From NCBI RefSeq assembly GCF_004368785.1, contig NZ_SODM01000008.1, positions 1 through 64,000 on the forward strand: a stretch of DNA of 64,000 nucleotides, given 5' to 3'. Source of the DNA: Flavobacterium sp. 270 (GTDB lineage Bacteria > Bacteroidota > Bacteroidia > Flavobacteriales > Flavobacteriaceae). Positions within the stretch are counted from its first letter, which is position 1. Each line of letters opens with the position of its first letter. This document shows, piece by piece, positions 36,170 to 46,300 of this stretch. The notes beneath the pieces are model-generated. The model saw only the letters and a program-made list of their open reading frames with translations, was not told the origin of the DNA and searched no databases. The translations under genes and the position numbers were made by a program.

Positions 36170-37057
36170 CTATTGTTTTGATAAATAAATATGATCGATA
36201 TTAAATGTATAATTGTTTAAAGCCCTTACGTCTTCTGGATCAACGCTTCTTAGAACCAAAATGTCTTTGATTTTTGTTAAATCTAAAAGCGGGTTTTGCT
36301 CTTTGTATTTTGCAATCGGAATTTTTACCATATTCCAGTTTCCGTCTCTTTTTAGTCCGTAAAGATTGCTTGTTGCATCAAACTCAACATAACCCGTGTT
36401 TGTGGCATCTTTCATTCTAAATCTGATTTTTCCTGTGCTCGTTGTCTGCACTGCCAGATTAAGATAAGTATAAGACGAAATATCGGTAACAGCTGTAAAT
36501 TGTAGAATTGCCATTGCCCATTTGGCTTCTGTAGCCGGTGCAGCCGCAGGAAGTGTAAAGCTTTTGTAAGCGCCTTCGTAACCGCCGTCTGCTTTATCAG
36601 AAATGACAAACTGATTGCTCGAAACCCAGTTTAGAGTCGCTGCTGTTTTGGTAAAATCCGGACTGTCAGAATAAATTTTAAGTCCGTCTACAGGAACAAC
36701 AACCGGCGGAATTGCAGGCGCTTCAACCTCAACATTAAATGTTTTTTTTTCTGTTGTATTATCAACATACGTTATTTCTAAAGTGGTGATGTAACTTCCT
36801 CCTTTAGCATATTTTACGGCAACTGTTGGTTCTATGGATGAACCTGGAGAACCGCCTTGAAATGTCCATTTTATAGCGCGTACTTTTGTCGAAAAATCGG
36901 TATAAGTTACTGTTTCACCCGCTTTTATAGCCGTATTTGTTGATGTTGCTTCTAATGTTCCTTTGTTATAAAGATAAACTTCTCGCACATCGCTTTCGCA
37001 GGAAAGTAAACTCATGCAAAGCATTAGAATTAAATATCTAAATTTTAATTGTATCAT
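36170..37057 (-). CDS. PKD-domain surface lipoprotein, probable glycan-binding protein
   Basis: A 295-residue lipoprotein (signal ending MSLLSC). A PKD-like Ig domain (about 35-110; AGETVTYTDFSTKVRAIKWTFQGGSPGSS) is followed by a beta-sandwich of about 170 residues (YEGAYKSFTLPAAAPATEAKWAMAILQF, KIRFRMKDATNTGYVEF) that resembles carbohydrate-binding modules. No catalytic motif is visible. Its position after the GH10 gene in a SusCD locus suggests a SusE/F-like or SGBP role. Confidence 0.78.
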   Translation of the reverse strand: MIQLKFRYLILMLCMSLLSCESDVREVYLYNKGTLEATSTNTAIKAGETVTYTDFSTKVRAIKWTFQGGSPGSSIEPTVAVKYAKGGSYITTLEITYVDNTTEKKTFNVEVEAPAIPPVVVPVDGLKIYSDSPDFTKTAATLNWVSSNQFVISDKADGGYEGAYKSFTLPAAAPATEAKWAMAILQFTAVTDISSYTYLNLAVQTTSTGKIRFRMKDATNTGYVEFDATSNLYGLKRDGNWNMVKIPIAKYKEQNPLLDLTKIKDILVLRSVDPEDVRALNNYTFNIDHIYLSKQ

Positions 37058-37059
37058 GT

Positions 37060-37096
37060 GGTTATTGGTTATGAGTTAATAGTTATGAGTTGTCGA
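37060..37096. repeat. GTTATGAGTT repeat tract
   Basis: Two imperfect copies of GTTATTGGTTATGAGTTAATA-type sequence fill the gap between PKD lipoprotein and GH10 genes. They are related to the tract at 5258-5310. Confidence 0.6.
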
Positions 37097-37098
37097 TT

Positions 37099-38187
37099 TT
37101 ATTTTAATCCTGACAGAAAACCTTGATAGGCAGGTTTCTTATTGAACTCACTATCTAAAAGTAACGGATATTCTTTTGGATGCCAAGCTTCTGTAAGCCA
37201 CGTAAACTTATCGGTTACGCCCCAAGTGGTGATAGCAAATTTTTGGTTTTGCGGTAACGCTTCATACATTGATGTTATGTATTTATACGTTTCTGACTGC
37301 TTTTGCGCTTCGGCATCTGTAAATACATACGAATCTGATTTTGCAGTGTTTACTTTAATGTCTAATTCTGAAATGTGAATTAATAATCCGGTGCTTGCCA
37401 TGTCTGTAAAACCCGTTTGCATGGTTTGTTTGTTGGTGTCGTTTGCATAATGAAACTGATCTCCTACTCCATCAATTGGATATCCTTTGGCTTTAAACCG
37501 GGTTACCATTTTTTTAATGGCGCTTCTTTTACCTGCATCCAAAACCACATTATAATCGTTGTAAAATAATTTTGCATCTGGATCGGCTGCTTTTGCGTAT
37601 TGAAAACATCTTCCGTAAAAACCTATCGGATCTTTAAAAATCGGCTTGATAATACTTTCTTCTCTCAGTGCGCCGCCATCTGCAAAAACTTCGTTTACTA
37701 CGTCCCAGCTTTTTACTCTGCCTTTGTAACGTCCGACAACATCGGTAATAAAGACTTTTACTTTTGATTCAAATGCTATCGAATCGTATTTGGCATTTAC
37801 AAACCAATCCGGAAACGATCTGTACCAAACCAATGTATGTCCGTGTACTTCAAGACTATTGTCTTTGGCAAAATTGACCAGATAATCGGCAGCTGTATAA
37901 TTGTAAGCGGTAGAAGAAGTCCAGATATTTGCCATTTTCATTTCAAACTCTCCCGTTATCTGGCTGTAATGTTTGATTACGGCATTTTTATAATTAACGT
38001 CCTGTAAATCTTTCATCTTGACAGCGGCGCCAATTTTAAATTTTGCTTTTTCTTTTAATGTCTGCGTCGGAACGTTTGGATTTGTTCCGCTTTCGTCAGC
38101 ATTTATAAAAACCACTTTTTCGTCGTTATTGCAAGACGCAAATATCAAAACGAAGAAGATTCCCCATATTATTTGTTTATTTATCAT
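37099..38187 (-). CDS. GH10 endo-beta-1,4-xylanase, lipoprotein
   Basis: A 362-residue protein with a lipoprotein signal (FFVLIFASC). The GH10 barrel is complete: KFKIGAAVKMKDL, EVHGHTLVWYRSFPDWF, acid/base Glu166 in WDVVNEVF, FYNDYNV, and nucleophile Glu274 in HISELDIKV, then WGVTDKFTWL. No CBM is inserted. The family hydrolyses beta-1,4-xylan backbones. A lipid anchor would place it at the cell surface for the first cut. The CBM-less form fits an enzyme relying on the SusD and PKD proteins for binding. Confidence 0.95.
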   Translation of the reverse strand: MINKQIIWGIFFVLIFASCNNDEKVVFINADESGTNPNVPTQTLKEKAKFKIGAAVKMKDLQDVNYKNAVIKHYSQITGEFEMKMANIWTSSTAYNYTAADYLVNFAKDNSLEVHGHTLVWYRSFPDWFVNAKYDSIAFESKVKVFITDVVGRYKGRVKSWDVVNEVFADGGALREESIIKPIFKDPIGFYGRCFQYAKAADPDAKLFYNDYNVVLDAGKRSAIKKMVTRFKAKGYPIDGVGDQFHYANDTNKQTMQTGFTDMASTGLLIHISELDIKVNTAKSDSYVFTDAEAQKQSETYKYITSMYEALPQNQKFAITTWGVTDKFTWLTEAWHPKEYPLLLDSEFNKKPAYQGFLSGLK

Positions 38188-38235
38188 GTGTTATTTTTTT
38201 TAGTGTGATTGTTTTTAGCACATAGTCGTGGAGTA

Positions 38236-38268
38236 AGCTTTGTCAAAGTTTTAAACTTTGACAAAGCT
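38236..38268. repeat. CTTTGTCAAAG palindrome (copy 4)
   Basis: A 33-bp perfect palindrome AGCTTTGTCAAAGTTT-T-complement. An upstream AGCACATAG resembles a decayed arm of the composite element. Confidence 0.95.
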
Positions 38269-38281
38269 GCCCAGCGAATTA

Positions 38282-39871
38282 TTAATACCCAACATTAAAC
38301 CCTGCTGGTTTTCCCATCAAATCAATCTGACTTTGCGGAATCGGCATATTAACCATTGCGGGAGTCATTTTTAATGGTACTTCTCCTGCAAGCGTTCCCG
38401 ATGGACTTGAACGGAAATATAGATTTTGTCTTTCTACCAAAAGTCCTAACCTTTTTAGCAGAAACCATCTGTTGTTTTCAAAAGCCAGTTCTCTTGCCGA
38501 TTCATCTAAATAAGTATTTAGTGTCCACACTTTAATATCATAAGTATCTACAGTACTTGTTGGATTTCCTGTGTAGCCTCTTCTTCTTACTTTGTTTAAG
38601 TATAAAAGTGCTTTTGTATCATTCCCCAGATTATGATAAGCTTCTGAAGCCAATAAATAAGTTTCGGCCAATCTGTAATACATATAATCTTTATAACTAT
38701 TGGATGTATTAGGCAGTTTCTCAGAATCGTGATACTTTTTCAAACTCCAATGCCAAGCTCTGTAATTTCCAGCCGGAGCTGTAATTGCCGGATTCGTAAT
38801 AGGCTGTCCCAGTTTTGGATTATTCGGATTTGTAATTTTATAGTCTAAATAGTTATCGGAATAATAATAGGTTTTAAACCTTAAATCGTTGGCTTGATCG
38901 TAAAGTGATTTCAAGTAATTGTTAGGAAAAAACCATCCTAAAGATTGTCCGCCGTAAGCAGCATCCTGAATACTTTCGCTTGCGTTTAATTCGTAAACCC
39001 TTTGGTTAAAAACACTGCCTAACCAAGAACCGCCGCCACCAGCCATATTATCATCCGGGCCAAGTAAAAAATCTTTTTGATACGTAAAAAGAGATTCTTT
39101 GTTATTGCCGTTTTGTCCCCAAACTTCCGCTAGCGGTACTAAGGCATGCGTTCCATCATTGATAATGGCATCAAATTGTGCGGCAGCTTCTGCATAATCA
39201 TTCTGCCATAAAGCACTTTTGCCGCGCATGTGTCTCGCTACTCCCTGACCGTAACGTCCCGGATCTACTTTAAAAGGAAGATTGGCAATAGCATAATCAA
39301 GATCGCTGTCGATTAATTTATACACATCAGCATCTGTCGCTACTTTGTATTCTACAACATCGTTGATGTTTTCTGGCGTAGTGGGTATCGTATCGATAAG
39401 GATGCCGCCGTACATTTGTTTTAAGTCTAAGTACAATTCTCCTCTAATAACTCTGGCTTGTGCTACTAGCTTTTTCTTAGCAGTTTCATCCATAGAAATT
39501 GTTCTTGCAGCTGTGATAATCGCAGAACATCTGTCGATAATTTTATAACCCTGAATCCATTTTGAACCCGTAAAAGCAGATGGATTATGTCCTGTGCCGT
39601 AAGGTGTATTCCAGGTTCTGTGCAATCCTAAATCTGTGGCAGCCATAAAGAATACATTGGCCCACAAATCACTATTATCGCCAGACGGCACGTTGTAATA
39701 ACGCATTTGGTTGTAAAGTGCATTTACCCCGACTTCTAAACCTGCGGGAGAATTGTAGATATAATCTACCGAAATCTGATCTTTTACTTCTTCTTCCAGA
39801 AAACTTTCGCATGAGGTAAGTCCTAAAGAAAACAGCAATATCAAAACAAATAGAAAATTTATATTTTTCAT
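38282..39871 (-). CDS. SusD/RagB-family surface lipoprotein (xylanase locus)
   Basis: A 529-residue lipoprotein (signal ending GLTSC). RagB/SusD features: DQISVDYIYNSPAGLEVGVNALY at the N-terminus, helical TPR scaffold with LVAQARVIRGELYLDLKQMYGG, and YRLAETYLLASEAYHNLG near 400-420. The C-terminal segment ESARELAFENNRWFLLKRLG is characteristic. It captures oligosaccharide at the cell surface with the adjacent SusC. Confidence 0.95.
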   Translation of the reverse strand: MKNINFLFVLILLFSLGLTSCESFLEEEVKDQISVDYIYNSPAGLEVGVNALYNQMRYYNVPSGDNSDLWANVFFMAATDLGLHRTWNTPYGTGHNPSAFTGSKWIQGYKIIDRCSAIITAARTISMDETAKKKLVAQARVIRGELYLDLKQMYGGILIDTIPTTPENINDVVEYKVATDADVYKLIDSDLDYAIANLPFKVDPGRYGQGVARHMRGKSALWQNDYAEAAAQFDAIINDGTHALVPLAEVWGQNGNNKESLFTYQKDFLLGPDDNMAGGGGSWLGSVFNQRVYELNASESIQDAAYGGQSLGWFFPNNYLKSLYDQANDLRFKTYYYSDNYLDYKITNPNNPKLGQPITNPAITAPAGNYRAWHWSLKKYHDSEKLPNTSNSYKDYMYYRLAETYLLASEAYHNLGNDTKALLYLNKVRRRGYTGNPTSTVDTYDIKVWTLNTYLDESARELAFENNRWFLLKRLGLLVERQNLYFRSSPSGTLAGEVPLKMTPAMVNMPIPQSQIDLMGKPAGFNVGY

Positions 39872-39916
39872 AATCTTGTTATTTTTAATTTTATTGAATG
39901 TCTAAAAAATGCGCTA

Positions 39917-42900
39917 TTAAAAACCAACTTGTAATCCTATAACACAAGTAACTGGTTCTGGATAATCGCCTGCATTTTTTTCCGGACTGTACGACTGAAA
40001 ATCTGTAATGGTAACCAAATTACTTCCCGTAACGTAAAGTCTTAAGTTTGTTAATCCTAAGGATTGAAGTGTGTTTTCCGGAAGTGTAAAGCCCAGCGAT
40101 ACATTTTGAAGACGTACATAAGACGCATCCTGCAAACCTAAAGTGTACATATAAGGCGGATCATTTCCATCTCTTGGTCTTGGCCAGTTTCCGCCCGGAT
40201 TTTCTGGTGTCCAATAATCTTGTTTGATACCATTTTTTACACCTCTTAAAGATCCTCCCTGAACATAACCGTATAAATAAGGATTGTCTTTGGTAATACC
40301 CTGAACGGTATAAATATCTGCAGAGAAATCAAAACGTTTGTACGTCATATTCAATGAGACTGTCCCAAACCAATCCGGCATTTTTGAAGTAAGAACTCTG
40401 TCCTGATCCGGATTTGGAACCGCACCATTTGACGGATCTGCATCATACAATTTAATATCTCCCGGTAATAATGTCGTTCCCGGAACAACCGGAATATTTT
40501 CTCCCTGCTGATAAATTCCAACCGCTTTATATTGGTAATACACGTCTATTGGTTTTCCTATAAACCATAAGTTTCCAACAGCATCATCTTCTTTTCCGTC
40601 TCCGTTGGCATCTTTACCGTAGATACTTACAATGCTGTTTTTGTTTTTAGTGAAAGTGGCTCCAAGATTTAAACTGAAATCTTTCTTTTTGATCAATTCT
40701 GAATTTAAAGTCACTTCAAGACCTTTATTATTCACTTTACCAATGTTTGATAATTTGTTGGTATATCCGGTATTCGCGTTAAGTGTTTCGTAAATCAACA
40801 AATCTGAAGTGTCGGTATCGTAAACCTCTACCGTTCCGCTTAATCTGTTTTTAAACAAACCAAAATCTACCGCAAGGTTTAATTGTGTTGAAGTTTCCCA
40901 TTTTAAATCTGGGTTCGACAATTGTGTTCCCGGTACATATCCAGAAACTTTTACGCCGTTAATAATATAATCTCTTTGGTTGGCAGTTGCCATACTCTGA
41001 TAAGGATTTTGAGGCTGATTACCCACTTTACCATAACTGGCTCTTAATTTTAAATTGCTGATTACAGGAACACTTTCTTTTATGAAATCTTCTTTGTAAA
41101 CATTCCAAGCCGCATTTACAGCCGGGAAATAACCCCATTTATTATTTTTTCCAAATACCGAAGAACCATCTGCTCTTCCGGAAACGGTAAAATAATATTT
41201 GTTATCAAAATCGTATTCTAATTTTCCTGCAAAAGAAACCAATGATCTTTCGCTTCCTGCAATTGTAGGCGTGTTTAGGAAAGCACTTTCTAAACCATAG
41301 ATACCCAAAATATCACTTGGAATTCTGCTCGCCACATTTTTGAATTCGTTATACTGCGAAGAAGTAACTTCGTAAACTGCTGTTGCACCAAAATGATTTC
41401 TTTCGGCTGCTTTAAAATTATAATTGAAAATATTACTCAACTGATATTCTACATTATCCTTATAAAATATTTGTCCGCTTCCTTGTCCGGAATTGGCAAT
41501 ACCAGATAATGATTTTGATGAGTTATAAGACATTTCTTTATAATTCCATGATCTTCTGCTTGTATTCAACTTATATGTTAATCCTTTTAATAAATTGATA
41601 TCCAGAAAAACATTCATAATATCATTTCTATTCAGCGCGTTTGTTCTGGTTTCATAAATATCAATAAGCGGATTTGGAGTTTCTTGTACACCTCCTGGCA
41701 ATTGACGATACGAACCATCATCATTATAGATTCTTCCTAAAGGCGAAGTATTGATTGAATTATTCAAAATATTCCCCACATTCGGATTATTCGATTCTGA
41801 AAACTGAAGCGAAGCATTCATTCCGATTTTCAGCCAGTCGTTAACTCTTTGATCCACATTGATTCTCATAGCTACTTTCTCAAAATCAGTTTCCGGAACT
41901 ACACCTGTGGTATTAATATAATTAAGACTGGTAAAAATGCTGGTTTTATCTGTTCCCGAAGAAACGCTTATACTATGATTGTTGGTTACTCCTGTGTTCA
42001 GAATATCTTTTTCCCAATCGATATATTTTCCAGATTGTACAGATTCTAACTCCAAAGGCGTGAAAACCTGATTGTCTGGTCTGTAAACACCATTATTACT
42101 AGTTCTGTAAGCTTCTCTTTTTAATTGGGCAAATTCTTCGCCGCTGTAAATATCAAAGTTTCTGTTGATCGTCTGCACTCCGGAGAAACCATTATAGGAA
42201 ACTTTTGCTTTTCCTGTTTTTCCTCTTTTAGTAGTAATTAAAATTACGCCATTTGATGCTCTTGCTCCGTAAATAGATTGTGCTGCAGCATCTTTTAAGA
42301 TTTCTAAAGAAGCAATATCATTGGCATTAATATCATTTATACTTCCTATAACTATACCGTCTGCAATTACAATAGGTTCGTTGCTTCCGTTAATGGATTT
42401 TTTTCCTCTAATTTGTATGGTAGAAGAACTTCCGGGACCTCCGTCTGCCAAAGTCACTTGTACACCGGCCGCTTTTCCTCTAAGCATCTCACCAACATCT
42501 GATGTGGCTACTTTTATCAAATCACCAGCTTTTACAGATGCTACAGAACTGATTACATCACTTTTCTTTTTTGTACCGTAACCCACAACGATAACCTGAT
42601 CTAATGTTTGTGAACTTGGTTTTAAAGAAATGTTGTAAGTTGTTTTTGTTCCTACAAGTACCGAGACTTCATCCATCCCGATATAAGTAAAGACAAGTGT
42701 GCTGTTTGGAGCAGCAGGAATAGTAAAAACCCCGTCAAAGTCGGTTTGGGTGCTTTTATTAGTTCCTTTAATAATTACGTTCGCTCCTGGAAGTGGTATT
42801 CCGGCATTGTCAACTACTTTTCCTGTAATTGGATTTTGAGCGTTTATGCTGTTAAATAAGAAGCACATAAACAAAATTAAGCTTAGTCTTAAGTAATTAC

Positions 42901-42940
42901 CACCAAGAAAAAGCAGGTTTGCATTTTTGTTGTTTTTCAT
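39917..42940 (-). CDS. SusC-type TonB-dependent transporter (xylanase locus)
   Basis: A 1007-residue outer-membrane transporter with signal about 1-34. A CarboxypepD_reg-like domain (ITGKVVDNAGIPLPGANVIIKG) is followed by TonB box DQVIVVGYGTKKKSD and the plug (IQIRGKKSINGSNEPIVIADGIVIG, LKDAAAQSIYGARASNGVILITTKRG). The 22-strand barrel ends CVIGLQVGF. No STN domain is present, in line with control by the upstream hybrid two-component regulator. Expected substrate: xylan-related oligosaccharide (inference from GH10). Confidence 0.95.
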   Translation of the reverse strand: MKNNKNANLLFLGGNYLRLSLILFMCFLFNSINAQNPITGKVVDNAGIPLPGANVIIKGTNKSTQTDFDGVFTIPAAPNSTLVFTYIGMDEVSVLVGTKTTYNISLKPSSQTLDQVIVVGYGTKKKSDVISSVASVKAGDLIKVATSDVGEMLRGKAAGVQVTLADGGPGSSSTIQIRGKKSINGSNEPIVIADGIVIGSINDINANDIASLEILKDAAAQSIYGARASNGVILITTKRGKTGKAKVSYNGFSGVQTINRNFDIYSGEEFAQLKREAYRTSNNGVYRPDNQVFTPLELESVQSGKYIDWEKDILNTGVTNNHSISVSSGTDKTSIFTSLNYINTTGVVPETDFEKVAMRINVDQRVNDWLKIGMNASLQFSESNNPNVGNILNNSINTSPLGRIYNDDGSYRQLPGGVQETPNPLIDIYETRTNALNRNDIMNVFLDINLLKGLTYKLNTSRRSWNYKEMSYNSSKSLSGIANSGQGSGQIFYKDNVEYQLSNIFNYNFKAAERNHFGATAVYEVTSSQYNEFKNVASRIPSDILGIYGLESAFLNTPTIAGSERSLVSFAGKLEYDFDNKYYFTVSGRADGSSVFGKNNKWGYFPAVNAAWNVYKEDFIKESVPVISNLKLRASYGKVGNQPQNPYQSMATANQRDYIINGVKVSGYVPGTQLSNPDLKWETSTQLNLAVDFGLFKNRLSGTVEVYDTDTSDLLIYETLNANTGYTNKLSNIGKVNNKGLEVTLNSELIKKKDFSLNLGATFTKNKNSIVSIYGKDANGDGKEDDAVGNLWFIGKPIDVYYQYKAVGIYQQGENIPVVPGTTLLPGDIKLYDADPSNGAVPNPDQDRVLTSKMPDWFGTVSLNMTYKRFDFSADIYTVQGITKDNPYLYGYVQGGSLRGVKNGIKQDYWTPENPGGNWPRPRDGNDPPYMYTLGLQDASYVRLQNVSLGFTLPENTLQSLGLTNLRLYVTGSNLVTITDFQSYSPEKNAGDYPEPVTCVIGLQVGF

Positions 42941-43097
42941 TTTAAATGGTTTTCTAATGTTTGGTTAATATTTAGTTAGTTTCATAGATCTATTGAGAAA
43001 TCTACAAAGCAAAAATCATGATTTGAAGGAGATTGAAAGGGAGGGTTTTATGCTTTTTTAGGGGTATGAACGTCTCTCATCTACTGAAAACGCTGAC

Positions 43098-43300
43098 GTT
43101 TCTCACAAAATAAGGTTCTGAGATGCTGAGGCTCAAAGGAACAAAGTTTTTTTAGGAAGATTCAAAGCTTCTGAGGCGCTGAGACTCTAAGGCTTTTAGC
43201 TTCATTGGCAGCTTTGTCAAAGTTTTAAACTTTGACAAAGCTTTTCGCAGATGAATTGCCTCCAGCTTTAGCTGGAGGTTAAAATAAACTTATAGTACAG
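43098..43300. repeat. Mosaic of short intergenic repeats
   Basis: Within the 430-base gap 42941-43370 there are GACGTTTCTCAC (reverse complement of part of the composite element), CTGAG-rich and GAGACTC-type repeat text, a CTTTGTCAAAG palindrome (copy 5, 43210-43242), and the hairpin CCTCCAGCTTTAGCTGGAGG (43259-43278) followed by GGCTTTAGCC. The region upstream of susC (42941-43020) is AT-rich with only an imperfect -7 box (43005-43012). Confidence 0.8.
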
Positions 43301-43328
43301 GGCTTTAGCCAAATAATCATTTTTTGAG

Positions 43329-43365
43329 CAAAAAAAAAGACCCTTTTTTTCAAAGGATCTTTTTT
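43329..43365 (-). terminator. Terminator after the hybrid two-component gene
   Basis: Minus strand: GATCCTTT pairs with AAAGGGTC (one G-U), then a run of nine Ts. It lies 8 bases after the stop codon. Confidence 0.82.
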
Positions 43366-43370
43366 ACTAT

Positions 43371-46300
43371 CTATTCGGTTTCTGTTTGTGAACTTTTATA
43401 CGCTGTGGGAGCATATTTGTAGAGTTTTTTAAATTCTTTACTAAAATGTTTCCTGTCATTAAAACCTACCATATAACTAACTTCTGAAACGGGATAATTG
43501 GAGTTTATCAATAAATAGGCAGCTCTTTTTAATCGCATATTTTTTATAAATCCTGCTACGGATTGATTGGTAAGTGTCTGCACTTTTTTATAGAGAACTG
43601 TTCTGCTCATTCCGATTTCTTTTACGAGATCATTGACATCAAAATTAGAATTATCAATATTGTCGTTTATGATTTGAGTTAATTTTTTTAAGAAAATGCC
43701 TTCTGGTGTTTCAAGGTTTTCGATTTCGGTATTCCCTATAAATTTCTCGCTGTATTTCTGACGCATTATTTCTTTTGCCGACAAAAGATTTATAATATTC
43801 AATTTTAAAACTTCAATACTAAAAGGTTTTGAAATATAAGAATCTGCTCCCGTTGATAAGCCTTCTATCCTATTTAAAGTTGAGGATTTTGCCGTTAATA
43901 ATATCACCGGAATATGATTGGTATTTTGATTGGTTTTTAAAATTTTACACAATTCAAAACCATCCATTTCCGGCATCATTACATCGGTAATAATCAGATC
44001 CGGAATTTCTTTTTCCATAAATTCCAAAGCATCTGTAGCTTTTAGGAATTTGAGCACTCTGTAATCTTCGCGTAAAACATCATAAACAAAAGACAAAATA
44101 TCTTCGTTATCATCTATAATTAAAAGTGTCTTTTTATTGTCTTCGTTTTCGTCGTTTATGATTTCTGCCGTATGCGATACAATTTCTGTTTTTACATCCG
44201 AAATTGGGTTTACAAACTCGGTTTCGATATTTTCGGATTCCACAATCTGGGACTTTTTTAAATGGTCTTTTCCTTTTTTCAAAGTAATAATAAAAATGGT
44301 CGAAAACGTTGCGTCTTTTTCGGTTTGAACCGTGATTTCGCCTCGATGCAATTCTACAATACTTTTACTTAAGGCCAGACCAATGCCGCTTCCTAAATTA
44401 CTGCTTCCACGATCGTCCAGCTGAAAAAAGTTTTTGAAGATCTTTTTCTTTCTGTTTTCCGGAATTCCAAGACCATTGTCTTTCACTTTAATTTCGATCG
44501 TATCAGAATCTGGGCCTTTTTGTTCTACGGCAACCGTAATACGTCCATTTTTATTAGTGAATTTAAAAGCATTCGAAAGCAGATTGTAGATTACTTTCTC
44601 CATTTGGTTTTTATCAAAATAAACCGGAATCGAATTAATGTTAAGCACAAATCTGTAATCGATCATTTTCTCAACGGCAATTCCTCTAAAAGATTCGTAG
44701 ATTTCAAAACAAAACGGCACAATATCCTGCTGTTCGCAATAGATTTTCATACTGCCTTTTTCTGCTTTTCTAAAATCCATTAACTCATTAACCAATTTTA
44801 ATAATCGATCAGAGTTATTTTTTATGATTTTTAATTTGCTTTCGAGATTACTTCCTTCTTCAGACGAACGTAATAATTCTTCAACTGGGCCGCTTATCAG
44901 AGTTAAAGGCGTTCTAATTTCGTGCGAAACATTGGTAAAGAAATCCAATTTCATTTTGTATAATTCCTGCTGTCTTTCTTTTTCGGCCTGTTCTAAGAAA
45001 ATCGTTCTTTTTAGTGCTTCCCTGTTTCTCATAAATCTGAAAAATAATACTAAAGAAGTAATAATCAAACTGGTGTAAAACAGATACGCCCACCAGGTTC
45101 TCCACCACGGCGGTAAAATGGTAATTCTAAACGTTTTAATCGACGGATTCCAAACGCCGTCTTCGTTAGACGTTTTTATTTTTAAATCATAAGTTCCAGA
45201 ATACAAATCCGTTAGATTAATATGATGCTGTGAACCGATGTTGTGCCAGTCGTCTTTATCAAAAATACTTTCGAGTTTATACGCATATTCATTATTCTCT
45301 GGGTTTACAAAATTCATGGCGCTAAACTCAATCCCGATATAACCCTGACCGTATTTTAAAGTAATCTTTTGAGTTTCTGTAATCGAATTATCCAAAGGCC
45401 CGTCTGGATCTCCCGGATTTACCTCTTTATTGTTTATGATTAATTTGGTCAGCATGATTTCGTTGCTGTTCTCGTTTTTAATCATGTTCAGCGGATTAAA
45501 AAAAGTTAATCCTTTTGAAGAACCAAATACCAAATTGCCGTTGTTTAATTTTAAACTGCAATTATTTGAAAACTGTTTGGCTTTTAATCCGTCTTTAGAA
45601 GAATACGAAATGATTTCAAAATTGGAGGCTTTAAAAGGAACTTCAAACTTTTTTATTTTTATTTTGAATAATAAATCGTTCGCGCTCACCCAAAGATTTC
45701 CCTGCGCATCTTCAGAAATACTTTTTATGGTTTCGTCTGTAAAACCTAAGGCATTATTTATGGCATAAAACTTTCCGGTTTTGGGTTCAAGATAATTAAG
45801 ACCGTCATATTCTGTTCCTATCCAAAGTCGTTTTTTAGAATCAGAAAATAATATGGTAAGGCTGTTGCTCGATAAAGAATTTGGTCCGCCGGATTTGTAC
45901 ACTTTTACAACCTGCTTCTTTTTTTTATCAAATAAGTCTAAACCAAACTGTGTTGCAATCCACAAAAAGTCACCTTCACTTTTTATATCAGTTATAAAAT
46001 TATCACTGATAGCACCCGTAGCATCATCGTTAGAAAAGTTTTCTACAATTCCCGTTTTATTGACTTTCTTAAGACCGCTTCCATTTGTTCCTACCCAAAT
46101 ATCTTCGTTATCTAATATTAGAGAAGTAATGGGTCTTTCTGGCTTTTTGGAGACCTTTAGCGAAAGCGGAATTTTGGTAAATGTTCTGCTGTTTTTATTA
46201 AATCGAAACAATCCGTTGAAAGTACCGCAAAGCAAAGTTGAGGCATTTTGATTTACCATAGCGGTTATGGTATTTACGGAATTTTCAGAATCATTTGGAT

